Positions 1-7,792 of a stretch of 55,817 nucleotides of DNA are shown here, one piece after another. Both the position numbers and the translations under genes were made by a program. The notes beneath the pieces were generated by a model, which was not told where the DNA came from, ran no database searches, and was given only the letters and a program-made list of their open reading frames with translations. The DNA comes from a virus: positions 1 through 55,817 of IMG/VR virus record IMGVR_UViG_3300025732_000050; one strand, 5' to 3'. Position 1 is the stretch's first letter; each line of letters begins with the position of its first letter.

Positions 1-446
1 GCAGTTCCCTGTACATAATATGTTAGTGTTGTTCCGCCATTTGTGATAGCAACTGTACCAATTGCTGTTGTCTTTGTATAGACATAAAATGTTGCGGTTG
101 TTCCTGTTCCAGTTGCAATCGTCAAAGATGATGATCCTGAAGATGCAGATACTGGTGCAGCAGATGTGTGTAGTGCTGATACGATTGTTGCATTTGTTGC
201 TACAACAGAAACGTTTGTTCCTGTATCAACTGTTGCAACAAACTTTAGTGCATCAGCAGCATCAACTGTGTTATCTGCTGGGACTGGCAATGATGCAGGC
301 GTAGCAAGTGCGGATGCTGTTGTATTAGCAGTTCCGTCAAGTGATACAGCGACTGTCATTACGGCAGCACTTGCAGGCGTTGCCACGATTGTTGCGGTAG
401 TCATGGCTGCAACCACGGCTAGGGCGATTTTCTTAAATGAATTCAT
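1..446 (-). CDS. Secreted protein with Sec-type signal peptide, 3' end outside window
   Basis: The frame opens at an ATG at 446 preceded by AAGGAG with about 7 bases spacing and stays open to the window edge (148 codons), so the C-terminus is missing. The N-terminus is a textbook signal peptide: a short basic start (MNSFKK), a hydrophobic Ala/Val stretch to about residue 22, and an A-S-A type cleavage site near residue 27. The mature part is rich in Ala, Thr, Val and Ser and low in charge, with a beta-rich look like Ig-like or adhesin repeats. No family is recognised. It follows the large terminase by 22 bases and shares its direction. An exported protein encoded by a phage could act on the host surface or be a virion protein routed through the envelope; both are inference. 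The signal peptide is seen, the function is unknown. Confidence 0.8.
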   Translation of the reverse strand, partial: MNSFKKIALAVVAAMTTATIVATPASAAVMTVAVSLDGTANTTASALATPASLPVPADNTVDAADALKFVATVDTGTNVSVVATNATIVSALHTSAAPVSASSGSSSLTIATGTGTTATFYVYTKTTAIGTVAITNGGTTLTYYVQGT

Positions 447-468
447 TCATTTCTCCTTATATTTATAT

Positions 469-2256
469 TTATATTGTTTTTAATCTATCCATAAAATCAT
501 CATCATTATCGATGTCTGAATCTTTACGAGTAGGTTTAAATTGTATCACACCATCTGGCTGCTTGTCAACTTTGGGTCTATCTTTGAAGGTGTGAATCTC
601 TACAACCACATCTTGATATTTTGGGGTATAGGAGATTGCTCCAAAAATAGCACCACAGACAGCATCTGCCAAATCCTTAGATTTTTTACGGGGGTGATCA
701 ACTTTATCATTTTTCATGATTTTGAGTTCTGTTAACTCATTGAACAATAGTTCAATTGCTGGCATAACTAGTCGCTCTTCGTAAACTAGCATGGCCATAT
801 CCTCATAATGTTTCTTAGCAACAGAAACAGTATCAGTTCTCATTCCTACGGATTGGAGTTCATTTTGAATATCGAACGATTGCCAACGGTCAAACGATAC
901 CAATCCAATATTAAAACCAAGTCTTCGAAGGTTTTGTATCCATTGTTTTACCTCTGAAAGATTCACTGGACCTTCTACCTTTGGTTCCCACCATGCTACG
1001 GCATCTACAATTACTATTGGAGATACCTGCTGGTAATCTTTTAATACCTGCACATTTACCCACTTTTCCACGTGTGCAATAGCAACCGCACACTTGTCAT
1101 GCTTTTGTGCAAGGTCAGCATGTACATAATAAATTTTATTTGGATCTGGAACAAATGTTTCTTCAAATCTTCTAAATTGATCTAATGGATTTCGTGCTGT
1201 CATACATGCTCTAACTTTGTCTGCCTGTTTGAAGAATGCGTCAGAAGCAAAAGTTGGTACGCAAGCAAAACGTTGCATTGCATCACCCATGTCAGTTAAG
1301 AATGCGATTTTAAAATCATCAACTTTTCTTGTGGGGTTGACTTCCCATGTTGGTCTCTTAAGAGCAAACACACCAGGATATCTGTATGATTTGATGTGAT
1401 CTTCATCCCATGAAATTTCAAACCAATTCTCTGGATCATCTTCTGGCAAAAGTGGATTAATAATAAATCTATGTGTCTTAGTTATCGTTTCTTTATCAGC
1501 AATTACAGCATCATATCTTTCAGAAATAAAGTCTCCCTGATATCTTGGAAATGACAATAGGGCTACCTTTCCCAAATCTGGAAAACGAGAATCCACAGAA
1601 GCACGGAATGCTTTATAGATATTATCTGCAGTCTTACCTTGATCGTTACCCGTTCCAATCTCCTGAGCAAAACCAGAAATCTCATCAAGCACTGCCATAA
1701 TAAGGTTCAAACCCTCATGTGATTCACGTTCTGAGTGACCTGAGTAAACTGTAATAGATTTGTCAAATTCAATAGAGTCTGCCTTTGCATTAAACTTACC
1801 AGCAAACCATGGAGATTTTTCAATCTTTGTTTTAAAGCCTTTAAAGAAAACGTTCTTAGCCTGTTGAGCGTTAATAGCAACGTTAATAATATCGATGGCA
1901 TCTCCAGAAGGTTTTCCATAGTACCGTGCTGGATCTTTAAGGCAGAGCAACTTATAAACAGTATAAGCACAACCAACTGTAGAAGTAAAATCCTTACCAG
2001 AGCCTTTTCCTAGTTGTAGAATAATTTCATTTTTTGTATACTTATCATAATAACGTGCACCTTCTTCTTCACCAAGCAAGGACATCAAATCTTCTTTTTT
2101 ATAAACCTGGCTCATTGCTTGCACGATATCATACTGAATATCTGATAATCCAGGTTGTGCAAGATAGTCTGGTGACTCTACAAATGTTTTTACATCTACT
2201 GGTACTTCTTCAAAATGATCGTCTTGAAGTGCCAATAAAAAATCATTGAACTCCAT
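469..2256 (-). CDS. terL: Terminase large subunit
   Basis: This is the DNA-packaging motor ATPase and headful or end-cutting nuclease (595 residues, normal for the family). Walker A GKGSGKD lies at residues 83-89 and Walker B with VLDE at 189-192. The RNase H-like nuclease domain shows the expected acidic residues: D381 in HADLA, D456 in SFDRW, and D528/D531 in KDLADAV. It acts at the portal vertex, cutting concatemeric DNA and pumping it into the prohead. The gene overlaps the small terminase by 14 bases. The portal lies about 38 kb away on the linear window, an uncommon separation. Family assignment is from motifs; the packaging strategy cannot be told from this sequence. Confidence 0.95.
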   Translation of the reverse strand: MEFNDFLLALQDDHFEEVPVDVKTFVESPDYLAQPGLSDIQYDIVQAMSQVYKKEDLMSLLGEEEGARYYDKYTKNEIILQLGKGSGKDFTSTVGCAYTVYKLLCLKDPARYYGKPSGDAIDIINVAINAQQAKNVFFKGFKTKIEKSPWFAGKFNAKADSIEFDKSITVYSGHSERESHEGLNLIMAVLDEISGFAQEIGTGNDQGKTADNIYKAFRASVDSRFPDLGKVALLSFPRYQGDFISERYDAVIADKETITKTHRFIINPLLPEDDPENWFEISWDEDHIKSYRYPGVFALKRPTWEVNPTRKVDDFKIAFLTDMGDAMQRFACVPTFASDAFFKQADKVRACMTARNPLDQFRRFEETFVPDPNKIYYVHADLAQKHDKCAVAIAHVEKWVNVQVLKDYQQVSPIVIVDAVAWWEPKVEGPVNLSEVKQWIQNLRRLGFNIGLVSFDRWQSFDIQNELQSVGMRTDTVSVAKKHYEDMAMLVYEERLVMPAIELLFNELTELKIMKNDKVDHPRKKSKDLADAVCGAIFGAISYTPKYQDVVVEIHTFKDRPKVDKQPDGVIQFKPTRKDSDIDNDDDFMDRLKTI

Positions 2257-2779
2257 TAACCACCGTAATCACTTCATTTTCTTTTGCAATAGCAGATAAC
2301 CTACGCATAATATCATCACGAACCTCTGGATACTCAGATGCAATATCTTTTAGAATTCCAACAAGGATTTCCTGTCGTCTTTCAATCTCAACCATTTCTT
2401 CTGCAAGTTCCTTATTTTCAAGTAGTCCTGCTTTTTGTAGCATATCAATACGCTTAGATTCGATATCCATAACAAGTTTAATGGCTGCGGTTTTTGCTCC
2501 AAGATTATTAGTCATAGACGCTTCATCAATAACTTCATATGATTTTGTTATCAATTTACTATAATGTGCATCAGCACCTACCAATGCTTCTTTTGCTCTT
2601 GCTCTGATGACAGCATTATCAGAAGCCATTTGCTTCCATTCATCAATGTACGCAACTACCCGTGTGCGTGGAATAGCCAAGTCTTTAGAAATTTGTGTTG
2701 GATCATTTCCCTTTAGGTACTCAGAAACTACATCATTGACTTGATCTAAATGCTTGACCAGATCTTCTTCTGCTGTCAC
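2243..2779 (-). CDS. terS: Probable terminase small subunit
   Basis: The protein has 178 residues, with a helix-turn-helix at about residues 26-49 (DPTQISKDLAIPRTRVVAYI) followed by a long, charged, helical C-terminal part that could form the oligomerisation coiled coil. It begins with GTG at 2779, where the GTGA overlap couples it to the upstream SGNH gene's stop. It overlaps the large terminase by 14 bases, the standard position for the DNA-recognition subunit of the packaging complex. Small terminases diverge strongly, so the call rests on HTH plus helical architecture plus context. It could instead be another HTH DNA-binding protein, but the position makes that less likely. Confidence 0.75.
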   Translation of the reverse strand: MTAEEDLVKHLDQVNDVVSEYLKGNDPTQISKDLAIPRTRVVAYIDEWKQMASDNAVIRARAKEALVGADAHYSKLITKSYEVIDEASMTNNLGAKTAAIKLVMDIESKRIDMLQKAGLLENKELAEEMVEIERRQEILVGILKDIASEYPEVRDDIMRRLSAIAKENEVITVVNGVQ

Positions 2780-3555
2780 TTTGAACTCTTTTCCATATAT
2801 CTATTATACATTATTTCGGCCCATACCGTGTGGTATCCATTTCCATAATGATGGCCATCTCTAGCATTCATTGCATATTCATCATCTGGATTTTCTATTA
2901 CATATTTGGCAACCATGTCATCGTCTAGAATATTGACATAACAGTTTAAATCTTGATAATGATTAAAATTAGAACGAGGTGCCCATGTGCCATAAATTAA
3001 ATTAATATTATTTGACTTACAATATCTTTCTAGCATAAAAATATATTGATATTCTATTAATGGAATCGTATGCCAGAGTTCTTCTGAGATTTCTTCTGGC
3101 TCATGAATATTAACATAAATATGTTTTTGTATTGTTGTATCAAATGAAAGGAATCTTCTTGATACTGGGAAATTAATAAAGATTACATTTGGTTTGCCAA
3201 ATGATTCAATATATTTATAAATATTAAAAACAATAGCAAGAATGCCTAATCCAGGTGCACCTATATTAAAAAATCCAGAAGTATTTTCTTTGTGATGAAT
3301 TTTGTCATAAAGTCTTTTTGCCCAAATCTCATGCTCTTCTAAACCATCCCCAAAAGTATTAGAGCATCCAGCAAACAAAATATGAAGTCCAGCATGCTCT
3401 GTAGTAAAATCATCTGACCTATATTTATGTTTATTTAATCTAATTTTGGGATCATGTAGATATGGGTGTGCCTGTATTTTGGGAAAGTCTTTCTTGAAGG
3501 GGAAGGCTATTACTCTGTAGACAGAACCACTATCGGTATCAAAAATATCAGGCAT
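2776..3555 (-). CDS. SGNH/GDSL-type hydrolase-like protein
   Basis: The protein has 259 residues and SGNH-hydrolase blocks in the correct order. The nucleophile block is LFAGCSNTFGDG with Ser65, the glycine block is NIGAPGLG at 97-104, an asparagine is in INFP near 128, and a C-terminal D-G-x-H motif (D233, H236) supplies the Asp and His. The family contains esterases, lipases and carbohydrate acetyl-esterases. The substrate cannot be predicted; a role in removing or altering O-acyl groups on surface glycans is an inference. There is no signal peptide or membrane segment, so it acts in the cytoplasm or is carried on the virion. It overlaps both neighbours by 4-8 bases. An accessory enzyme between terminase and replication genes is unusual. 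Confidence 0.7.
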   Translation of the reverse strand: MPDIFDTDSGSVYRVIAFPFKKDFPKIQAHPYLHDPKIRLNKHKYRSDDFTTEHAGLHILFAGCSNTFGDGLEEHEIWAKRLYDKIHHKENTSGFFNIGAPGLGILAIVFNIYKYIESFGKPNVIFINFPVSRRFLSFDTTIQKHIYVNIHEPEEISEELWHTIPLIEYQYIFMLERYCKSNNINLIYGTWAPRSNFNHYQDLNCYVNILDDDMVAKYVIENPDDEYAMNARDGHHYGNGYHTVWAEIMYNRYMEKSSK

Positions 3556-3781
3556 TCTGTAATCTTTCTATCTCATCCTTAATATAGAAGATTGCTTTCT
3601 GTAAATCTTCAATTTGTTTCTTATCATCTTTGAGTCCTGCTCTCCAAAGATATTTAAAAGCATTACCAATATTAAAATTGCGATGTCTAGTAATTTGAAT
3701 ACACTCAACTCCAGATGGATCGCTAGTATAATGTAATGGGTGGTTAACCTGATCTACCGTAATGTTAAATTTATCTGTCAT
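3548..3781 (-). CDS. DUF3310-type small phage protein
   Basis: The protein has 77 residues and the pattern of the phage DUF3310 family, often labelled nucleotide kinase-like. An N-terminal VNHPLHY is followed by an ECIQ stretch, then GNAFKYLWRAGLKDD and a terminal helix with DLQKAIFYI. Members are common in tailed phages near nucleotide-metabolism or replication genes; no activity is firmly established to my knowledge. It starts at ATG 3781 with a 4-base ATGA overlap to a small HTH gene upstream, and it overlaps the SGNH gene downstream. Confidence 0.75.
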   Translation of the reverse strand: MTDKFNITVDQVNHPLHYTSDPSGVECIQITRHRNFNIGNAFKYLWRAGLKDDKKQIEDLQKAIFYIKDEIERLQNA

Positions 3782-3933
3782 CGTCTGCTCTTTCTTAATT
3801 TGAATTTAGCCAAATATGCGTAGATAGTTTCTACACTTGCTCCACACTCTTTGGCAATTTCTTGTGGAGTTTTTTTATCCACAATAAAACGTTTTTTAAG
3901 CCATGCTTCGTTTGTATATAGTCTAGCACTCAT
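3778..3933 (-). CDS. Small helix-turn-helix protein (51 residues)
   Basis: This short gene reads ATG at 3933 to TGA at 3780-3778. It starts inside the end of the upstream gene (11-base overlap) and ends in an ATGA overlap with the DUF3310 gene. The protein is basic, with a helix-turn-helix at about residues 21-41 (KTPQEIAKECGASVETIYAYL) of the type in sigma-like or resolvase-like DNA-binding domains. It could be a small transcriptional regulator or a fragment of a homing-type protein. The tight coupling at both ends and the clear HTH argue that it is a real gene despite its size. Confidence 0.75.
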   Translation of the reverse strand: MSARLYTNEAWLKKRFIVDKKTPQEIAKECGASVETIYAYLAKFKLRKSRR

Positions 3934-4114
3934 CTTCTTTTTTGTCAACTCGTTCCATCTGTTTTAATTTATCCCAATATCCATTTTTGTTTCCCTCGTA
4001 TACCTGGCCAGTTTCCCTGTCAATTAAAATCCATTTTGTGGGTGCTTTTGTTTTTACAACTAAGAATACTGGCTCGTCTTCTTCTGGAAAACTAAATGGT
4101 TGTCTATTAGTCAT
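3923..4114 (-). CDS. Small hypothetical protein (63 residues)
   Basis: The start is placed at ATG 4114 because this gives an ATGA overlap with the stop of the RuvC-like gene; an in-frame start at 4162 would overlap that gene by 52 bases without benefit. The product has no recognised family. It shows a beta-like stretch (EPVFLVVKTKAPTKWILID) followed by RETGQVYEG and a charged C-terminus ending in Cys, resembling a small single-sheet domain. It sits among nuclease and DNA-binding genes, and no function can be assigned. Confidence 0.7.
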   Translation of the reverse strand: MTNRQPFSFPEEDEPVFLVVKTKAPTKWILIDRETGQVYEGNKNGYWDKLKQMERVDKKEDEC

Positions 4115-4677
4115 GCAAGAGCCTTTTCCCAATTGTTCAATGCCCAATGACCTATGCCACACGCATCCGCTACATCATAATCATCTATGGTTTTATCATA
4201 AATAACATCTATCAATTTAATAGTTCTTTTTTTTCTATAATCTCTTTCAAAACTTTTATACCAAGAATCTGATTTTCCAGGGTTCTGTTGTCTTAGTACC
4301 AACTGTTCCTCTTTGGTTAATCTTTTATTTCCTAAGTAGTTTTGCCATGTGATTGGGGATACCTTACCGATACCCTTGATTCCAACAACTCCAGCAGAAC
4401 CAATAATTGCACCTTGAACCAAAGCAAGATCAGCAGCGGTTTTAGGGCTATTCATAAAAACCGTATGCTCAATAATCAAATGCTCAGTATTATCAAATAA
4501 TGGATTTTTAAAAAAGGCCTGAACCTTTTGTGATGCATCAATACATTTTTGATAGATATCTTTGCCATCAAAATTTATTTTTCCAACTAATTCTATTTTG
4601 CCAAAAACAAAAAGACAAAAAGCAAGACTATTAGTACTTGCATCAATAGATACAAATTTGGATGGCATTTGTTTCAT
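4111..4677 (-). CDS. RuvC-like Holliday junction resolvase (RNase H fold)
   Basis: The protein has 188 residues and the acidic constellation of RuvC-family nucleases: D12 in SIDASTNS after the first strand, E70 in LIIEH, and D168/D171 in DYDVADACGIG on the last helix. These residues bind two metals and cut branched DNA. In phages such enzymes resolve recombination and replication junctions before packaging. It is flanked by a double zinc-ribbon gene upstream (ATGA overlap) and small genes downstream, all in the recombination block. An in-frame ATG three codons on is an alternative start. The motifs are seen; substrate specificity is inferred from the family. Confidence 0.8.
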   Translation of the reverse strand: MKQMPSKFVSIDASTNSLAFCLFVFGKIELVGKINFDGKDIYQKCIDASQKVQAFFKNPLFDNTEHLIIEHTVFMNSPKTAADLALVQGAIIGSAGVVGIKGIGKVSPITWQNYLGNKRLTKEEQLVLRQQNPGKSDSWYKSFERDYRKKRTIKLIDVIYDKTIDDYDVADACGIGHWALNNWEKALA

Positions 4678-4949
4678 TTGCTATTTCCCTTAATCTGTTT
4701 TAAAGCCTTTAGTACTTCATTTGGATTAACGCTACACTTAATGCATAGTGGGTCATCATTATATATAGATAGCGGTGACCCACATGACTTGCATTTACGA
4801 TCCTTGCCTTTTCTTTTTTGTCTTCTTGTAATGAGGTAACGCTGCGCTATTTTTTGTTTTGTAGCAGCAGCCCTACACTCATCTGAGCAATATACCTGAT
4901 AGGTTATTGCTGTAAAGAATTCAGTATCACACCAGTTACAATGCTTCAT
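4674..4949 (-). CDS. Double zinc-ribbon protein
   Basis: The protein has 91 residues and two four-cysteine clusters: C4, C7, C21, C25 and C53, C56, C69, C72, joined by a strongly basic linker (ITRRQKRKGKDRK). Each cluster fits one structural zinc, and the basic linker suggests nucleic acid binding. It overlaps the upstream Cas4-like nuclease by 14 bases and the RuvC-like gene downstream by 4, so it is likely co-translated with both. No catalytic HNH histidines are evident. It may be an accessory DNA-binding protein for the neighbouring nucleases, but that is inference. Confidence 0.7.
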   Translation of the reverse strand: MKHCNWCDTEFFTAITYQVYCSDECRAAATKQKIAQRYLITRRQKRKGKDRKCKSCGSPLSIYNDDPLCIKCSVNPNEVLKALKQIKGNSK

Positions 4950-5787
4950 TCCCTAACAACTCCAGAGGTTTAATTTTAACTACCCCTGTTTCGGCCTCAG
5001 CGCATGCCTTCTGAATCGGACATACCTTGCAAATTTTTGAGTTTGCACGATATGTTTTTTGTGGAAGTTCTTTGTTCTCCCAAGACTTCCGAACCGTTCT
5101 CATCCAATCAAACGCTTGGTCTACCCACCTGCGGTAATGATCACTTACTTGAACAGGAATAACCATTAGTTCATGATTATTTTTATTCTCGTAAATCAAA
5201 GCACCCAAATCCTTTTTAAGTATCTTCATATACATAATAAGTTGCATTAGGTGTCCATCTTTTGGTTTTCTACTTGCTTTCTTGTATTCAAAGCCTTCGT
5301 TTGGCATTGTTTTAATTTCACCAAGAATAGTATTGCCATTATAGTTCAACATCGCATCCCCGTAACCAGAAATAGGTGGATCTTGATATTTAATTCTAAA
5401 CTCAAGAGCAGGGTGCTTCTGTGTCTTGTATTTGCTTGGCTCTGGATCAAACTCCATCGTTTCATCTAAAAGACCAGCATCCATAATAGCATCTTGAATT
5501 CTGTCATGACTGAGTGTTCCGCTTGTTCTATTGGCTACACCATATGCATCTGCATTATCATGAAAGATTGCTCCCTCAAATGCTAAATACCAATACCTTG
5601 CACATTCGCCAGCACCATAAGTTAGTGTTGACGGAGCAAAGGTTGTCTTCTTTTGAAAACGTGGCTTAATTTTTGCAGTATAGCCAGAATTGATTGCATC
5701 AACTAGCCCTTCTGTAAAGTCTGTATCGGAACTTGTTTTCTTAGGTTCTGATTTAATCATTACTTGTTTTAATAGATTTTTTGTCAT
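4936..5787 (-). CDS. Cas4/RecB-type PD-(D/E)XK nuclease with probable 4Fe-4S cluster
   Basis: The protein has 283 residues. The nuclease core shows H94, D144 in SGYGDAML, E157-x-K159 in LGEIK and Q182 in HLMQLIMYM, the order of RecB-family nucleases. Cys62 (GECARYW) and three C-terminal cysteines (C253, C256, C262 in KICKVCPIQKAC) match the four-cysteine iron-sulfur latch of Cas4 and AddB-type enzymes. The family degrades or trims DNA ends in recombination. It lies in the same run as RecA, a junction resolvase and ssDNA-handling genes, fitting a phage recombination exonuclease. No Cas1, Cas2 or CRISPR repeats are present, so an adaptation role is not supported. Confidence 0.85.
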   Translation of the reverse strand: MTKNLLKQVMIKSEPKKTSSDTDFTEGLVDAINSGYTAKIKPRFQKKTTFAPSTLTYGAGECARYWYLAFEGAIFHDNADAYGVANRTSGTLSHDRIQDAIMDAGLLDETMEFDPEPSKYKTQKHPALEFRIKYQDPPISGYGDAMLNYNGNTILGEIKTMPNEGFEYKKASRKPKDGHLMQLIMYMKILKKDLGALIYENKNNHELMVIPVQVSDHYRRWVDQAFDWMRTVRKSWENKELPQKTYRANSKICKVCPIQKACAEAETGVVKIKPLELLGNEAL

Positions 5788-5792
5788 TTTTA

Positions 5793-6107
5793 TTATCGAG
5801 TAATATATTTAAGAGCAGAAACCAAATCATTAATTGATTCGGCTGCTGTATAATAAATATTCTTTTTTGCTCTATCTCCTTTATCTACATTAGTCATCCA
5901 TGTTGCTTTAAAAGCCATTTTTGCTGCGATAGCCTGTAACCTTACTATCTCAATTGTAGCAGTATTGATTGGGATATCTGGTTTAATAATTAACTTAGCA
6001 ATAAAGGTTAGGGCTGTAGTTAATTCTTCGTCTTCCATAAACTCTGCAACTTCTGCAAGTCCATTCACCATCTCAAGGGTGGTCTTACTTGGTGCTTCAA
6101 TTGTCAT
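5793..6107 (-). CDS. Hypothetical helical protein (104 residues)
   Basis: This is a small, largely helical protein without Cys pairs or catalytic motifs. The C-terminal half contains a basic, aromatic helix pair (AKMAFKATWMTNV, then KKNIYYTAAESINDLVSALKY). It sits 5 bases upstream of the Cas4-like nuclease and starts in the stop codon of the 2OG oxygenase at 6107. The arrangement suggests a partner of the nuclease, but I recognise no family. It is a real gene by its open frame and coupling. Confidence 0.65.
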   Translation of the reverse strand: MTIEAPSKTTLEMVNGLAEVAEFMEDEELTTALTFIAKLIIKPDIPINTATIEIVRLQAIAAKMAFKATWMTNVDKGDRAKKNIYYTAAESINDLVSALKYITR

Positions 6108-6892
6108 TACATTGACCTCATATCTATTCCATCTAACATGCCTTCGTCATTCCATAACTTAAATGCTGCCATCATATCTGGCCGTGATTGTAGTTCATCT
6201 AAATACTTTTTGCGTTCTTGTGGTGATTTCTCTGGATCAATAGGATTATCTTCACCAGTAAATCTATAATTATCTGTAGGGCAATAATCCATACTAATAA
6301 TTTCACAAAATTCATCATTTTTAAATTTACGTTTTGGTCTCCAATGTATTTGATTAACTGCACTGAAGACAATCGTTTGTCCAGGAGTCAACGTATACTT
6401 GGTAAAGTTGCTCGTATCATTCCAATTGCCAACATAAAGATCCCATTCAATATTTGAATCTAGGCAATAATTCACTGTAATTAAATTTTCATCTGCATCT
6501 AGATGTGGTGGTAGGGATGGATTATTATCTCCGTAACCCCACTTGCGATTATAATCAATATAGTTGTAGTGGCATAATGCAACGTCTCCGTTATAAAGAG
6601 GCTTTGCAATACTGTCCAAGGTATCTTCACAGTCTTTAGGCATATCAAATTCAATTAGCATTCTAGACATGTTTCTTGCAATCTTTGGCTGATACCGACT
6701 TCTGAAATCAGATGTTCGAATGTAGCCATCTTCAATTCTATCCCCAATAACAAATGGCTCAATCTTTCGATTTTCTTCAATTAGATTTCTTAAACTATTT
6801 ACCTGCTCAACAGAAAAAAGATTATCTACATAGAATGGCAAGGGCTTATTGTATTTGTCAAATCCAGTAAGGTAATCATGCAGTTTTCTCAT
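6107..6892 (-). CDS. 2-oxoglutarate/Fe(II) oxygenase-like protein A1
   Basis: The protein has 261 residues when started at ATG 6892, which has GGAGGG about 7 bases upstream. An upstream in-frame ATG (6946) lies deeper in the previous gene and lacks that site. The double-stranded beta-helix signature is H130-x-D132 (PPHLDAD) and a distal H183 in NQIHWRPKRKF, which would bind Fe(II). Enzymes of this fold hydroxylate proteins, nucleic acids or small molecules using 2-oxoglutarate and oxygen. It shares the IHWR motif and general layout with the gene just upstream, so they look like diverged tandem copies. The substrate is unknown. Confidence 0.8.
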   Translation of the reverse strand: MRKLHDYLTGFDKYNKPLPFYVDNLFSVEQVNSLRNLIEENRKIEPFVIGDRIEDGYIRTSDFRSRYQPKIARNMSRMLIEFDMPKDCEDTLDSIAKPLYNGDVALCHYNYIDYNRKWGYGDNNPSLPPHLDADENLITVNYCLDSNIEWDLYVGNWNDTSNFTKYTLTPGQTIVFSAVNQIHWRPKRKFKNDEFCEIISMDYCPTDNYRFTGEDNPIDPEKSPQERKKYLDELQSRPDMMAAFKLWNDEGMLDGIDMRSM

Positions 6893-7484
6893 TCGAGAAC
6901 CCTCCGTTTGCAAAATACCAATCCTTGTACAATTTTGCTTTTGCATCTACAAACTTCTTTGTAGCCTCATCTTTTGGTGGCAATGTTGGATCTGTGAAAT
7001 GACAGAATATCATTTCTACATATTGGTCATCGGAGAATTCTTTTGGTTCTCTCCAATGAATTTGATGTGTACCAGAAAATGTTGCTGCCTGATTATTTAA
7101 TAGAGGTAGTGCTCTATGCTCAACGACAATGTTCCAGTCAACGTTTCCATCTAGTTGATAGTCAAACGTGAATTTGGATTCTTTGAAAGTTTCATCATAA
7201 TGTGGGAATAATGATGGACGGAACTTTACCCCATCCTTTTCAGTATTCTTGTATATTGCATGACAGTATTCAGTCAAAACAATATTTTCATTGCCACTGA
7301 TAACTATTGCATAATGTGTTAATTTATCTACAATATTCTGTGGGAGTTGTATAAAATTATTTAATTGACAGTGTGGAGCCACAAATGCGGAGCCAGTGCT
7401 TGCAACAACGGACTCCTTTATCTGACCAATCTCTTCTTCTGTAAAAACATTATCTACTACTACATTTGGTATATCGTATCTCAT
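6876..7484 (-). CDS. 2-oxoglutarate/Fe(II) oxygenase-like protein A2
   Basis: The protein has 202 residues. H95-x-D97 (FPHYDET) and H143 (HQIHWREPKEF) form the expected iron-binding triad, and a strand pattern FTFDYQLDGNVDWNIVVE lies between them, as in its neighbour A1. It starts at ATG 7484 with AGGAG about 6 bases upstream, after a 23-base gap that contains a TATAAT-like hexamer at 7507-7512, so it may have its own weak promoter. It overlaps A1 by 17 bases. The close pairing suggests they arose by duplication and may act on related targets. The reaction is inferred from the fold, the target is unknown. Confidence 0.8.
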   Translation of the reverse strand: MRYDIPNVVVDNVFTEEEIGQIKESVVASTGSAFVAPHCQLNNFIQLPQNIVDKLTHYAIVISGNENIVLTEYCHAIYKNTEKDGVKFRPSLFPHYDETFKESKFTFDYQLDGNVDWNIVVEHRALPLLNNQAATFSGTHQIHWREPKEFSDDQYVEMIFCHFTDPTLPPKDEATKKFVDAKAKLYKDWYFANGGFSNEKTA

Positions 7485-7507
7485 TTTTTCTCCTAGTTAC
7501 TACTCTA

Positions 7508-7792
7508 TTATACAGCATCAATCAGTTGTTCTAACATCTCTAATTCTATAATTGCTAGTCTTACCTTTGCATTACCCTCGCCCAGCACCACAAAAATTGC
7601 TGGATCATTACCATTCCGAATCGCATCAGTAACGGCCTTGGCCCAATTATCTTTATTTACTGTAAATCCTTTTGGGTATTCTTTAAAATCTACAGTAAAG
7701 TTATGCCATGTGGCATCACCTTTTTTAGTATTTCTGCCAGAGTTTTTATGTGGCTTGGCACCAATTCTTTTACTCTCCGTCTGTTCGCTCAT
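7508..7792 (-). CDS. Small PD-(D/E)XK nuclease, Holliday-junction-resolvase-like
   Basis: The protein has 94 residues from ATG 7792; a TTG further upstream (7816) lacks a ribosome site and is less likely. The pattern is that of small archaeal/phage junction-resolvase-like nucleases: a basic N-terminus with NSGR, KGD with D26, then a strand with D35-x-K37 (TVDFKEY), and later AIFVVLGEG. It could cut recombination or repair intermediates, overlapping in role with the RuvC-like gene downstream. It overlaps the small zinc gene upstream by 23 bases. The active-site glutamate is not certain. Confidence 0.7.
   Translation of the reverse strand: MSEQTESKRIGAKPHKNSGRNTKKGDATWHNFTVDFKEYPKGFTVNKDNWAKAVTDAIRNGNDPAIFVVLGEGNAKVRLAIIELEMLEQLIDAV

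Noticed and set aside
166-483. 105-codon open frame on the plus strand with a hydrophobic Ala/Val-rich product
   Set aside because: It is the antisense of the signal-peptide gene at 1-446, which has a ribosome site and a proper signal sequence in the direction of all other genes.
6893-6946. Longer N-terminus for oxygenase A1 starting at 6946
   Set aside because: The start at 6892 has a strong GGAGGG site and a sensible overlap, and the extra residues are only the antisense-free overlap with the previous gene.
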